Origin: Okapia johnstoni | Taxonomy: Eukaryota; Chordata; Mammalia; Artiodactyla; Giraffidae | Reading direction: 5' to 3' | Length of the DNA: 64,000 nucleotides | Assembly: GCA_024291935.2 (NCBI GenBank) | Contig: CM044305.1 | Coordinates: 91,380,397 to 91,444,396 of the forward strand | Shown: positions 1-11,850 of the stretch, piece by piece | Numbering within the stretch: the first letter of the stretch is position 1 | Layout of the letters: every line of letters starts with the position of its first letter | Translations under genes and position numbers: made by a program | The notes under the pieces: model-generated | Seen by the model: only the letters and a program-made list of their open reading frames with translations | The model's database searches: none | Told to the model about the DNA's origin: nothing

Positions 1-65
1 CCTTGCAGAGACCTTTTGTGTGATATTCAGGGTACTAGTGCCATAATGGAAATTAACCCGAAGTA

Positions 66-396
66 CAGGCATACCTCATTCTATTGCACTTTGCTTTATT
101 ACACCTGTCCACCCAGATATTATATATATAATATAAATATATATATATTTTACAAATTTGAAGGTTTGTGGCAACCTTCATTATCAAGGATAGTTAGAAT
201 TTTTTTAGCAATGAAAGCATTTTTAATTAAGATATATATAGTCTTTTTAGACATAATGCTATTACATACAATATAATTTAAATAATAAACTTTTATATGG
301 TACGAGAAGCCAAAAAGTGTGTGTGACTCAATTTATTGTGATATCTGCTTTATTGTGGTGGTCTGAAACTGAACCCACAATATCTCCAAGGTATAC
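66..396 (+). mobile_element. Tigger1-type (TcMar) DNA transposon, internally deleted
   Basis: The left end begins CAGGCATACCTC directly after a TA dinucleotide and continues with the Tigger1 hallmark GAAGGTTTGTGGCAACC (about 160-177). The right end carries the Tigger1 3' signature GGTGGTCTGAAACTGAACC (about 357-375) followed by CTCCAAGGTATAC, the imperfect inverted complement of the left end. At about 330 bp with no transposase frame it is a non-autonomous deletion derivative. The middle is AT-rich and degraded. The last few bases of the right terminal repeat are altered, so the exact end is uncertain. Confidence 0.8.
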
Positions 397-439
397 TAAC
401 TGGAATTGGGAAATAAGGTATCTATTTGGTCCATCTCAG

Positions 440-962
440 AGCACTCAAAAACCTCATCACTGAATCCTCCTCATCAACCAACGGCCCTCCCTCTTTGTCC
501 AGTCAGACTTTGTTAGCAGCCTCTCCTGATGATTCCTTGTCATTTGAGTTGTGGCACTTTGTGCAAGGAGAACATAATCAAACCCACACTGGTCCCGGGC
601 CTATGATACAGAAAAGAGCACAAGACATGTGATGAAAGCCAAGTGTATTTCTACAAGGTCAGACTCTGAAATGCCACTGGAGTGAAACCAGGCTTTGTGC
701 CTGTTATTCAGTATCTTAGGATGGTTGACCCTGAATATTAAGAGGAAATAGGGATGCGCTACATAATGAGGCTGTAAAGGGACTGCTGGATCCAGGAGAT
801 CCTTGGGGATAACTCCTAGTACTGCCATGATCTCCAACGACCAGAATGAGAAGATACAGATAGGACTGCCGAGGGCTTGGATCCCTAGATGAGGTCTGGG
901 TCACACCACCCCTGTCCAGAAGAACATCAGGGGAACTTCCCCTGTCAGTCCCAGCATTTAAA
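440..962 (+). mobile_element. Degraded ERVL/MaLR-like internal fragment
   Basis: The stretch reads like the 3' part of an old ERVL/MaLR internal region, including a GGTCTGGGTCACACCACCC block near 895-913. No LTR abuts it and no long frame remains. The assignment rests on remembered similarity only. Unique sequence is the alternative. Confidence 0.35.
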
Positions 963-1014
963 ACTCCACACTTGGGATTTTTTGTGTGTTTTTTTTTTTT
1001 TCCTGCATGGGGCA

Positions 1015-1088
1015 ATGGAATCGTTCACTGGTCAGGAACTAAGAATTCCACATACCCTGTAGCCAAAAATTTAAAAAAAAAAAAAAAG
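1015..1088 (+). mobile_element. tRNA-Glu (CHR-type) SINE 3' fragment
   Basis: CAGGAACTAAGAATTCCACA is followed by GTAGCCAAAAA and an A-run (about 1071-1087), matching the 3' half and tail of artiodactyl tRNA-Glu SINEs. The head is missing. A T-run at 990-1001 just upstream may be the tail of a second, oppositely oriented scrap. Confidence 0.45.
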
Positions 1089-1241
1089 AACATCATATTG
1101 CCAAGATAAAAGGATAATGGAAAAGGGGAATGATGAATCAAATATTTACTTTGGCCTTGTGACCTGAAATGCACATGTGGAATATAGCATTATTCACACC
1201 TTCTTTCATGCAATGATATGTGTGTTTTGTGTAGTATATCT

Positions 1242-1272
1242 GATATATATATATATTATAGATATATAAATA
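1242..1272. repeat. Imperfect (TA)n microsatellite
   Basis: TA dinucleotides with interruptions lie just before the BovB tail at 1281. The preceding 1089-1241 shows no recognisable element. Confidence 0.8.
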
Positions 1273-1280
1273 TCAGTTTT

Positions 1281-1727
1281 TCAATTCAGTTCAGTTCAGT
1301 TGCTCAGTCGTGTCCAACTCTTTGCGACCCCATGAATCGCAGCACGCCAGGCCTCCCTGTCCATCACCAACTCCCGGAGTCTCACCCAAACCCATGTCCA
1401 TCGAGTCGGTGATGCCATCCAACCATCTCATCCTCTGTCGTCCCCTTCTCCTCCCGCCCCCAATCCTACCCAGCATTAGGGTCTTTTCCAATGAGTCAAC
1501 CCTTCGCATGAGGTGGCCAAAGTATTGGAGTTTCAGCTTCAACATCAGTCCTTCCAATGAACACCCAGGATTGATCTCTTTAGGATGGATTGATTGGATC
1601 TCCTTGCAGTCCAAGGGACTCTCAAGAGTCTTCTCCAACACCACAGTTCAAAAGCATCAATTCTGCGGCGCTCAGCTTTCTTCACTGTCCAACTCTCACA
1701 TCCATACATGACCACTGGAAAAACCAT
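1281..1727 (-). mobile_element. BovB LINE 3' end, 5'-truncated
   Basis: Read on the minus strand, the last about 445 bp of BovB are present. They run from the C-terminal ORF2 region (ATGTATGG..GAGAGTTGGAC, near 1690-1715) to the ACTGAACTGAATTGA tail at the left edge. Minus-strand translation shows the typical AFELWCWRRLLRVPW stretch. It is well preserved, hence relatively young. Confidence 0.95.
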
Positions 1728-3378
1728 ATGTAAATACTCTTTTAAATTAATTTTTCTCTTTCTCTCTTACTTAGGATATGCAGTTTAAGAAAAAAAAGAT
1801 GATTAGCTTTACAACTCAGCCTATAAATTAAGGTAACATTGATGTATTGATCTGCCAGACCTGAAGAGAATGGGACAACACCTAGAGAATCTGAATGTTA
1901 AGACGAGCAAGAACTTTTGCATGAGACTTTGCAGATGAGGACTACCCTTGGGAAGAAGTGAGAGCATATTTATTAAACAAATAATAGCTGCAACTCAGCT
2001 GAAAAGAGAAATTTTTTCTGTTGGAATGATAAAGTGAGGGAAAAGGAGGTAGGTCACTGTAGGTCACTGAAGGGAATGGACTCCAGGAAGGTGATATTTG
2101 GGGATTTCGTTTTTTTTGAATTTTTATTGTTTTGTTGATTGTTTGTTGGGGGGAGGTTGTTTTTTGGGGCTTTTGTGGGGTCTTTTTTTTTTTTTGGTCC
2201 ATGTGCTTCTGTACCTCCTCCTGTAAATTGGAATTCTCCACTCTGAGTTGGCTGAATGGGCATAGCCACCTCCTACTGCTGACACTGAAACATTACATAC
2301 CTTGATTTCTCAATTCCTTTGAGCAGCTAACAAGAGTAGCAGATGACCTAATTCTCCAAGCAAGACATTGCCTCCCCAAACATAATTTGGAAGTTAGTGA
2401 CACAAGATAGAGACTGCAGAAATCCACTGAATCAGTGCCAGGCATGAGGCAGCAGTCCTGAAGTGCCACCTAACATTCAGTGTCAGCAGCGTCAGTGCTT
2501 GGACACGCTGGTCTCCGTAGGACCAGTTCTGTAAACATACTTCCCCTGAAGTCCTGTCCGCTTCCTGGCCTCCCTGTTCCTATGGATTTTCATTTCTCTA
2601 ATTTCAGAGTTATATCGCCAATACCATTTTAATAAATCCCTATGTGCTTAACTGATCCATTAAATATGTAGTTTTGGTTTCTGTTGTAAAAAACTAAGAT
2701 CACTGGGCTGAAACAGGTGGATAATATCGTCATTTCCCCCATGTGAAATCAAAACTTTAGAGAAGCTAAGTACCCAACAAAATAAAAATAACACCAGGAG
2801 TGGGCAGGGCTGGTTTGAATCTAGGTGAACTGGTCTCGTCTCATCTGTGTGCACTTCCACGGTGGCACACTTAATATGCAGAACTGAAATACTTCAAATC
2901 AAAAGAGCACTGTTAAGTTAATGCAGAAAATGTCATGCAAATATTTAATGAAGATCCGAAAAAATACTGGTTTTCCCCAGCGACGTTTATTCCAATTCCG
3001 CCTATCAGTATCATCCACCAGAGTGGAAAGCCCACTGAATGCAATAATTTCCACTCCTCTTCAAAACAAACCTGTTCCTTTCCCCGAGCAGAGTGTTCCA
3101 GGATAAAAAAAAAAAAGTTCCAAGAAAGCCCAAGAAAAGAGTCAAAATACAGTATCTTTTTTTCTCTTGCTATAAAGTAAGAAACCAGCTTTGAATAATT
3201 AATTAATTACAATATAATTAAGGGACATAACTCCAAGGAGAACTCGATTCCTCTCTGCCATTAAACAATTGGTGTAGTTGGACACGCTCCAAGTCAACAA
3301 GCCCAGAGCCCTTCACAAGAACATGGAATTGGCCTCCATGCCTGTTTTGAATAGAACAACACCCTGCTTCATTCCTCC
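1728..3378. other. No recognised element
   Basis: I see no gene or repeat I can name. A strongly skewed T/G-rich block at about 2108-2200 (runs of T, TTGTTTG, GGGGGG) stands out. Short reading frames on both strands have no recognisable domains. Confidence 0.5.
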
Positions 3379-3446
3379 CAGAGATCGCTTTGGATAGGTT
3401 TGTCTCGTACAGTGGGAGCACCCAATAAATGCTTATTGAACACATA
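3379..3446 (+). mobile_element. L2-like 3' tail
   Basis: GCACCCAATAAATGCTTATTGAA (3418-3440) is the usual ending of L2-type LINEs in mammals. Only the tail is visible. The flanking 3447-3825 shows nothing I recognise. Confidence 0.4.
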
Positions 3447-3825
3447 CATCTTTGCCATATGTAATTTTAAGAGTACAAGCCTTGTCGACCTGGAGATTCA
3501 GTTTTTAAGTACATGGAGGATCTGGAAAAATAGAAATTATTTTCACCTCTTTTTGAATCTTCTATCATTCACTTTAGTCAGAGCCCCAAAATCCATTTCT
3601 TTATGTTGTTAGTGCTTAAGAAATCAACTGGATGCAAACTAAGCATAACCACAGTGTCAGAGCCTTCCTTCTAAAACGGATTACTAGAAAAGCAGAGAAT
3701 TCCATGGGACCGGGATGATAAAGCTCTGCCCAGAAAGGAGGTTTTTCAGCCTCTATTGCATTGCTCTCAAAGAATGTACCTAATAGAATTAGAACATCTA
3801 AATTTCTTATTTTGTTGTTGCTCAT

Positions 3826-4075
3826 CAGTCACTATTCCGTATCCTACTCTTTGAGACCCTATGAACTGCAGGCAGAGGCCAGGCTCCTCTGTCCTTCACT
3901 CTCTCCGGAGTTTGTTCAAATTCATGTCCAATGAATCATTGATGCAATCTAACCATCTCATCCTCTCCACCCACCCCTTCACCTTTCGCCTTCATCTTTC
4001 CCACTTCATGGTCTTTTCCAATTAGTCCACTCTTTGCAATCAGGTGTCCAAAAGTACTGGATCTTCAGTTTCAGA
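3826..4075 (-). mobile_element. BovB LINE 3' end, diverged
   Basis: The minus strand carries the BovB terminal about 250 bp, such as the complement of CCATCTCATCCTCT at about 3953-3966. There are many substitutions and several small deletions, so it is older than the copy at 1281. It ends at about TCTTCAGTTTCAG. Confidence 0.85.
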
Positions 4076-4339
4076 ATCAAAAGAAAGACAACGACCTTTC
4101 ACTCTCAGAGTCTGGGATCCCTTCTACCTAATGCTGGGAATCATTTAGATCAATAGACCATTTTCATACCCCCTCCAGGATCAGTATGCAGTGATTCTGA
4201 AAATAATCCTTAGAGAACCAACCCTTCCCACAAACACCCCACCTGTTCTTATCTTTTTAAAAATCTTCACACTGGAGGGCAGAGTGTGGGCAGATAATGC
4301 CGTAATCCTCACATGCCCCTCCACCCCATGTCTTCATCC

Positions 4340-4862
4340 CAGCGCTTGCAACCTATGAATATGTCACTCACACAGAAAAATGAGACCTTGAAGATTTGAT
4401 TATGGTTAAGGCTCTTAAAATAGGGAAATTATCCTAGGATAAACTGGGTGGCTCCATTCTAACACAGTAGTCCTTAGAAGTAAGAAATTTTCTGGTGCTG
4501 ATGTTTAGAAAGAAAAAGTGAAAGGAAGGCGAGACCTGGAAGGTTAAGGGAGACTCACGCCAACCAACACCTAGCTTTGAACGGAGATCTCTGAACAGCC
4601 TTCAGCTGACCAGTCAGCAAGGATTCAGGTATCCCAGTCCTACAACAGGCAAGGAACTAAATTCTGTCAACAATCCAAATGAGGAAGGGAAACAAGTGCC
4701 CCTTATTGCCATCTAGAAAGGAACGCAGCCTGTGGACACCAGGATTTTAGCCCGATGAAACTGGTCAGACTTCTAGAGAACCATAAGATAATGCATCTGT
4801 TGGTAGTTTAAACTGCTGATTTTTGTGGTAAGAAACTGTTTACAGCAACGATGAAAGTGAGA
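4340..4862 (+). mobile_element. MLT1-type (ERVL-MaLR) LTR
   Basis: The order of MLT1 landmarks is kept: GAATATGTCAC, GATTTGATTATGGTTAAGG, GAAATTATCCTAGGATAAAC with GGGTGG, AACGCAGCCTGTGGACACC, GATTTTAGCCC, and the 3' TTTGTGGTAAGAAACTGTTTA. Both ends are eroded. It is a lone LTR with no internal sequence beside it. Confidence 0.7.
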
Positions 4863-5289
4863 TACAAGACGTAAGCCACACCTGAGATCATAATAGTTCT
4901 TGCCTGTTTAAGTTCACTTTAGAAACAAGGATTCAGGCAGGCCCAGGGAAGTGAGGCGTCTTTTGTTGTTGCATTATTTGCTTCTTTCCCTCAATTTGTC
5001 TGCCTGACCAGCCCTCCTGCCGTCTTCATTGAGTTCAGCATCTTCCTTTCCTGTGAGAAATTCCTCCAGAATGAGTGGACCCCAGGTTTGTGGACTGGAT
5101 TAGTATCTGAGCTAATAAAGAAGGCAATTTCCCTCCAGTGAATCACAGAATGTTGTAACATTTAGGGACAATCCTATTTAGTGAAGTAACAGATGCCCAG
5201 TTAAAAATGATTTCCTTGTGGGAATTACCTTGTGAGCTATTTCAGACTGGGACTCTGAAACTAGTCTTTTGGCTTTCCAGTTGGGATTA
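4863..5289. other. No recognised element
   Basis: Mixed-composition sequence with no repeat or coding signature that I can identify. Confidence 0.45.
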
Positions 5290-5500
5290 TGGTTTACCAT
5301 CACTCTGGTGGTTCCAAAGAATCAGCCCTGGATGTGCATAAAATCATGAGGGAGCTTTTAGAAAAAAACAGGGATGCCAGGTTCCCACTCCAGTATTCCT
5401 GATTCAAATGTCAGCAGCAGGCCTAAAACAGTATTATTTTTTAAAAGCTCTCCAGTTCTAACGGTGCTTCACATCAGGCCCGATATTTGCCCATCTCATG
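5290..5500. mobile_element. MER5-like hAT-Charlie relic
   Basis: GTGCATAAAATCATGAGGGAGCTTTTAGA and AGTATTATTTTTTAAAAGCTCTCC (5335-5455) resemble the paired halves of MER5-class non-autonomous hAT elements. The termini are not clear. Confidence 0.5.
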
Positions 5501-6591
5501 CACACTGAATTCCGACTTAAAAGGCCAGATTAGATGATAAATAATGGTCCAAAGTAAGAAATGAGACCAGTACCGAGTGTTATTCCTGGTTACATAGGGT
5601 TTTGCAAAGCAAAATGCTTTAATTGGATTTCCACATTTTCTTCTCTAAAATTTCACTCTTTCCTCTGTTCTCATTTAATCTTGTTAGAAAGACTTTCTGC
5701 CACTAGAATGTTTGACAGCTTGACTCATATCCTGCCTGGATCCCTATGCTATTCACTGTATCTTGGCTCTCCGTGTCCTCCTGGAACTAAAGCTTCCGCT
5801 CCTCAACTCAGTCCGCAAGGGTTGACAGCCCTCTCCTGATGCTCACCACCTGGCAGCCTGAACCACCTATAGCCAACAGAGGACCTTTCCACACTGTGCT
5901 TGGCCTGCAGCCAGCCCTCCTCCTCCTCCAGAATGCTGGCACTGAAACTTGGCCCGCACGCCAAGTTGCAGGTTATTTGGGTGTTCACCAAAGTGGTGGT
6001 TGTACACAGACAAAGATTATTATCAATTCTTTGATTTTTAAGATTAACATTTGGTTTAATCAAAGATAAATTTTAAAGCCCAGTAATTCTAGTATAAATC
6101 TTGATTTTCTAATATTAATCAACAAAATTCAACCATCAATTTTTTAGAGATGTGCCTTCACAAATTAATTAAATGCCCTTAAAAAGTTTTTAAAACTGAC
6201 TTTGTAGATTTCGTAATATACTACTATTAATTTTTTTTTCTATTAATGAGACCGTTCCATTTTGGCTCTCAAGTCACTTATAATAATAATGCCAATTCAT
6301 CAATCTTTTGAACATAATAGAAATTATTTTTGTAACTTTTGTACTCTATTGCTTGATTTGAGTTGAGCAAATTCTGTCAACTCTTCTTTGCCAAGGCCAT
6401 AACTCACACATTTTTAAATAGCCTCCTTTGGATTCTACTCGCTCTCCTGTTTATGTTTTGACTCTGTATCTTTGGCTCTTGGCTGACCACCCCACCACCA
6501 CCACCACCATCATAGCAAACAGCATCTCCACCAATGCCTTGTCTAGTCCTCAGTTTTTGGACTCCAGGGTCTTCCTTTAAGTAAATTAGTT
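5501..6591. other. Unassigned, AT-rich, with a (CCA)n run
   Basis: No element is recognised. 6070-6420 is markedly AT-rich. A CCACCACCACCACCACCA microsatellite lies at about 6491-6508. Confidence 0.5.
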
Positions 6592-6790
6592 TGCTCAGTC
6601 ATAGTCCTAACTCTTAGTGACCGCCGAAGCAACTGTAGCCTGCCACTTCCTCTGTCCATGGGAATTTTCCAGGCAAGAATACTGGATTGGGTTGCCATTT
6701 TCGCTTCTCCAGGGGATCTTCCCGACCAAGGGATTGAACCCAGGTCTCCCTCATTGCAGGCAGATTCTTCACTGTCTGAGCCACCCAGTC
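6592..6790 (-). mobile_element. Bov-tA SINE
   Basis: Complement of the tRNA-like head (GGCTCAGACAGTGAAGAATC at 6766-6785) and of the body GGCAACCCA..CCAGTATTCTTGCC (about 6674-6700), ending in the BovB-derived tail. It is close to full length for a monomer. Confidence 0.9.
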
Positions 6791-8283
6791 GTATGCTAAC
6801 ACCCCTTCCTAGACCAAGTTCCTAGTGCTGGGACCCGACCTATGGAAGTTTGCTCTCCTATCCTTTCTTTAATGCCCTCTCCTGTTTCTTTACCCACCCA
6901 TCAAGGCTCATCTCAGATCCCACCTGCTTCACCACAGTCAGTGATTTCTTCTCTCTTCCACACATGTGCCCACCATTGCTGATACATTCAATTATATTAC
7001 CTTGCACCTCAGTATTATTGCTTAGTAATTATTCCTGCTTTTTTTTCCCTGTATTTTCTTACGCTATATTTGAAACTCTTATTATAAGAAAAATGGGTTA
7101 ACAGCTGTTGTTTCAGAGCTATTTTATATCTCGGCTTCTGGCCCTAGCATGGTACCTTGGGCATTGACGACAGCTGAGTAAGACCAAGAGGGCATGTGTA
7201 AATTCTGCTCCTGCCCAATAGCTTGGATGGTAATGATAACTAAGCAGAATTAATTATAAACAACCCTTGGCACTTGAGACCCATGACACATGCCCCCCCC
7301 CCCCCCCCCCCTATTATCAGGGATAGCATGTCACTCTGCTTCTCAGATTCTGGATGCAGATTATTACTGGACTTCAGTCCAGCTAGTTAGATTCCAGACA
7401 AGCCGTATCTGGTACTGATTTTCCATCCTGAAATCACAATGACTGTAGTTGTTAGCAAACACTCATTTCTGAAAAATCTACCTCGATGTGTGCTTTTACT
7501 CCTACTGGGAAGAAAATGCTGAATTAACATATTTCAGCATGACCACACTTATGGACATGAGTAATGTGTGGAGAGGCAGGAAATGAGAGAAGCCAGCTCA
7601 CATTCTAGTTTAGTTTTGTCAGGACCTACATTGGAAAAACAGACTCCATATTTTTTTTATCAAAACATAAGTTTGCTATCCTATAATTATGCAGAAGAGC
7701 TAAAAGAGTATCAATAGTACCGTCTACCCAAGAAGAAATAGAAGAAGAACATCACACGACAAAAGAACCACATGTACAACCAAATCCCCAGACCTGAGAT
7801 GTCTCTGATTTACTGCATGAAAGAGGGATCCCCTCTCATTTCAACTATTGGTCGGCTGTCGTGGTTTTAATTGAAAAGCATTCCCTCCATCCCCACCCAG
7901 CCCCAAGAAGACTCATCACCTTCCCCCCAGGCCAAAATGTTTACAAAATATTCCTACATCACCATGGAAACAGTCAAAAATCTGCTCGCACTTTGGGTGG
8001 TGTTAGACTGAATACACTGCCATCATTTTTTATTTGGTATCGTTTTTGACTATTTATAGATTTGAAATATAGATCACAGGAAGAGGCCCATTTGGTACAA
8101 GAGAGCTGTCACCATAGCAGAGCAAGAAGCAAAAATAAAAGAAGGAGACCCATAACAACCCAATTTTTGTTACCAAAGAAAAATAGATAATAACTTTTTA
8201 GTTTAACTTGTTTAACAAAACGTATGTCTCTCCTGTGACATTAGCCACACATAACACCTGAACCACCCTAATGAAGATGGGAA
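6791..8283. other. Unassigned, with possible L2 trace
   Basis: 6890-7010 (GGCTCATCTCAGATCCCACC, TACCTTGCACCTC) faintly resembles antisense L2. Beyond that I recognise nothing apart from the C-run described separately. Short frames carry no domain. Confidence 0.4.
7293..7311. repeat. C19 homopolymer
   Basis: Nineteen consecutive C residues follow CCATGACACATG. The other strand is an unbroken G-run, capable of G-quadruplex or i-motif structure. Length may be misestimated by sequencing. Confidence 0.95.
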
Positions 8284-8487
8284 ATAGATATAATGATAGT
8301 AACAGAGGTTTTACGTATGAGGTGCCCTAATCCTCACAGGCATCACTTATTTATATTCCTGTTTTACAGATGCAGAATCTGAGACACACGAGATTAAGGT
8401 TATACAACAGGTAAGTTACAGAGCAAGAATCAAACTCGGAAGTCTGATCCAAGGACCCACGCGTCACAACCACTACATCTGATTACC
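8284..8487 (+). mobile_element. MIR SINE
   Basis: The MIR order is preserved: TAATCCTCACAGGCATC, TTCCTGTTTTACAGATGCAG, GAGACACA, AGGTTATACAACAGGTAAG, CAGAGCAAGAATCAAACTC and a final AACCACTACAT. It is nearly full length. Confidence 0.8.
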
Positions 8488-9752
8488 ACAGGTTTATGAG
8501 GGAGGGAAGATGCCTCAACGTGTCATCTGGTGAGTTGAATTTGTTGGTTTCTTTGCCAACTAAAGTCAGATTCTATCAAGCTTTGACAGACTAAAAAAGG
8601 AGTGTATTTTCTAATTTGTCAATAACTGATAAATCGATGCAAAAACTGAGGAAGTGGTAAGTAGAGACCCAGCTGGTAGGAATGGACATATTCCACTTCA
8701 CAGATGCATGGATAAAGGTCTTTTGCTGCCAATCAACCTTAAAATCCCGCCTTATCTCCTCCTATGCTCGTGTTTACGTTCCACATCCAAGTGACTCCAC
8801 CCAATATGAAACCAGGCATCTTTACAAACCCCAGCCCACATCACAAGGGACTCTGCTGGGACGAATCGGCACAACTGCCACCGCAATACAGGAACACAAA
8901 CCACAGGAACTTACCTACCACAGAGAGCATTCAGGACCACCCAGTACAAACCTAATGCCCCTGAAGTAACTTCCTCATTTTTGCCGTGACACCCCGACTC
9001 GCTGCTTGAAGATTGCTTGACCTCAAGAAAGGGCTACTAGCTTTTGGGTCACGAGAGCCATATTTGAGAAGATAAAAAGGGAGACAATGACCACATTCCT
9101 ATTAATGCTCAACAAATAGATCTGGTTTGAACCAAAATCAAATGCCAACTGAGATTAAATGGAATCACTTTTTAGGCATTGAAATAAATTTAAGCATTTT
9201 GTACATTGTTGACTAGCAGTTTTCTTAGACCTAATTCAGTCCGTTATAAGGTAACAAGCAGTAACAATGGCTTAATTGCTTTATGCCTGGGTCATAATGC
9301 AGAAATGGCTATGCCACAGAAGCAGGCACTAACCATATTTACTGTGAGACCTGGTCCTGGAGAGGTCCAGCAACCCAGTGATGTCTAGTAAATCATCTCA
9401 TCATCACAGTGCACACCCTACAGCAGTGACTGTCCAAGCTCATTACCACCTCTGGCAGCTGACTGCCTCTGGGACTCGGTAAGTTTACTTTATCTCTGTC
9501 CCCTCAGATTCATTACTCAAATAGGGATAGTAAATAGCTCCTACCTTTTTAAGATGGATCTGAGGATCAAGGACACTAACGACACCGGTTGCTTCCTGGA
9601 CACCCTTCCACATGTTTCAATCTAAGAATTTAAGAACTTTGTCCATTCAGTTGACTTACTTATTTCCATCTAAGCTCAGTCTTGCCCCCTGAAATGATGG
9701 CTTTGTTTTGAAAGTCATTTTATCTGCTAACTGGGAGTGTGTGCACCATGGG
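8488..9752. other. No recognised element
   Basis: Nothing identifiable. Two overlapping frames at 8682-8969 (95 and 63 codons) lack any recognisable motif and I do not call them genes. Confidence 0.5.
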
Positions 9753-9982
9753 CACAGTCATTCAGTTGGAGGTCCAGCTCTTTGCTCTTCTATGGACGGT
9801 AGACGCCCAATCCCAGAGAGGCTTCTCTGTCCGTGGGATTCTCCAGGCAAGAATACTGGAGTGGGTTGCTATTCCCTCCTCAGGGATCTTCCCAACTCCA
9901 GGGATAAAACACCTCGTTCTCCTTGGTCATCTCCTGCACTGGCAGCAGAGTTCTTTACCATTGTGCCACCTGGGAAGCCTAT
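9753..9982 (-). mobile_element. Bov-tA SINE (head-to-head with next)
   Basis: The right edge GTGCCACCTGGGAAGCC is the complement of the SINE start GGCTTCCCAGGTGGC, and the body contains the complement of CCACTCCAGTATTCTTGCCTGG. A second Bov-tA begins about 98 bp to the right in the opposite orientation, forming an inverted pair. Confidence 0.92.
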
Positions 9983-10080
9983 GAACTGGGAGGACACGGT
10001 AAAAAAGTGGTCCCTTTCAAATTTATCAATTTTGTCTCTCTTTCTCAAGCTCAGATTTTTTCTAAAGTATTACAGCCAAA

Positions 10081-10298
10081 GGGGCCTCCCCAGAATACGG
10101 AGCCCTAACAGGCAATGCAAGAGCTGTAGAGATGTGGATTTGATCCCTGGGTTGGGAATATCCCCTGGAAAAGGAAAATGGCAACCCACTCCAGTATTCT
10201 CTCTGGAAAATCCCCTGGGACAGAGGCATCTTGGCAGGCTACAGTTCGTGGGTCACAAAGAGTCAGACCCACAGCTGAGCACACACATACATACATTA
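10081..10298 (+). mobile_element. Bov-tA SINE
   Basis: Starts GGGGCCTCCCCAGAATACGG, contains GATTTGATCCCTGGGTTGGG and CAACCCACTCCAGTATTCT, and ends with CACACATACATACATT after the GAGTCAGACCC tail. The head is diverged. Confidence 0.9.
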
Positions 10299-11688
10299 AC
10301 AGGCAAAGTCAACACAGTTACTTATTTAAATCCAGTAATTCTGATCATAGTCCCCAACCAAGCACCTGGATCAAGTTCAAAGGCAGTGGAGCAGGCAGAG
10401 CAGAGGGGTCAATCGAATTTCATAAAATCAAAACCAAAAGTTTTCTTTTGCTGCTGAACCACTAATGCAAGCAAGGCCGCTCTACGGAATTGGGACCCAA
10501 TCCCCATTGAGTTTAACTCACATTAGCACTTCAGTGAGAAAGGGGTGCAAGCTGCAATCAACATTCCACATTTCTTCAGAATTCCTACAAAGAATGGAAT
10601 CCTAATGGATAACGGTCTGGGGACAGTGTGGAGGGCAACGGGTACCTCCTGCAGTTTCATTTAAATAGCAAAAAAGATTTGTTTACTTAGTGTCATATTA
10701 GCTTTATTACTTGCATGCCACGATGCAGGTACTCATGTATGAACAGTGAGGGGCCAATGTCCCCCCAAATGCTCCTTGCTTACTGCCATTTCTCCACAAT
10801 CCCACTCTATGCAAAGTGGCAAATTATAACACTTAAGAATGTGCAATCATTTATCTTAAGGGTATTTTGAGAATTCTTAAATCCCATTCTCCCCAGTCCC
10901 ACCAAGATCAATTAGGCATCCAGGAATATTTCGAAATTAGGTTTTTGGTCTAGATGTATTAGGAAAGGAAAAGGCATGCCACAGAAAGCTATTTGACCAG
11001 AGCCATTCTCCTGATATGTAAAGACTTCCTTTTTGAATTTCAGCTAATACCCCAATGTAACAGGCATGTCCCTCATCCACTTAGCTTGAGAATGTTTACT
11101 TAAGAATAGGCCTAAAACTGCTAAACTATGAGATTTAGTATGCTCCAAGTTCAGTTACAGGGAGTTCTGGGTGATGGGGGATCTTCTAGTAACTTTGCTT
11201 TACAGGGCTTTTTGCTTCCCAGCTCCTCTACAGCAGGAAGGGCTGGAGCACACAATGACTGTTACTGGTATCTAGGTACGGGGCTGGTTAAATGTTCTGC
11301 ATACCAGGAAGTGCTAACTCAAATGCCTTGAGCTGTAGATGACAAGACAGAGTCCCCCTAGGGTACATCCCCAACTCAGTTATGCTTTATTGCAGCTGTG
11401 TAGGAAAGGCAGGAGATTTTAGACATTCCCACATTTTCAGCAAGAAGCCAGAGAAGTTCATGAGTGTTGACAATATCACCTGAATTTTAAAAGTGGCAAA
11501 TTAATAAAATGTTTTTCCAAGGACAGCATGGATGACCAAAGAGAAATTCACATCTCTGACCATCAGAAGACACCCTGGAACATTTGCACTTTACCTTTAA
11601 AGGTTTTGGTGACCTTGGAGCACTCATGATATTATTATAGTGATCCCATGTAAATATTTGCTTAGTACCTAAAGGCATTTGGCTATTG
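10299..11688. other. No recognised element
   Basis: No repeat or exon recognised across about 1.4 kb. Short frames only. Confidence 0.5.
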
Positions 11689-11850
11689 TACATCCATATC
11701 TCATTCATCCTCACAATATCACTGATTTAAGGGACTAGTACTATTTCCGTCCCCAGATGAGAAAACCTAGTCTCAAAGAGTCTGAGTAACTTACCCAAGA
11801 TCGCCAAAGCAAGTCCACCTTGGGGATCTGCACGGGGCAGTCATGCCCTC
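11689..11850 (+). mobile_element. MIR SINE
   Basis: TCATTCATCCTCACAATATC, AGTACTATTTCCGTCCCCAGATGAG and AACTTACCCAAGATCGCCAAAGC follow the MIR core order. Confidence 0.7.

Noticed and set aside
6893..7063. Definite L2 element
   Set aside because: Only a vague resemblance in a few phrases. Below the level I would annotate separately.
9708..10457. Longest open frame in the window (249 codons, plus)
   Set aside because: It runs through two Bov-tA SINEs in opposite orientation and the DNA between them. No domain, no plausible start context and no splice evidence. A chance frame in GC-richer SINE sequence.
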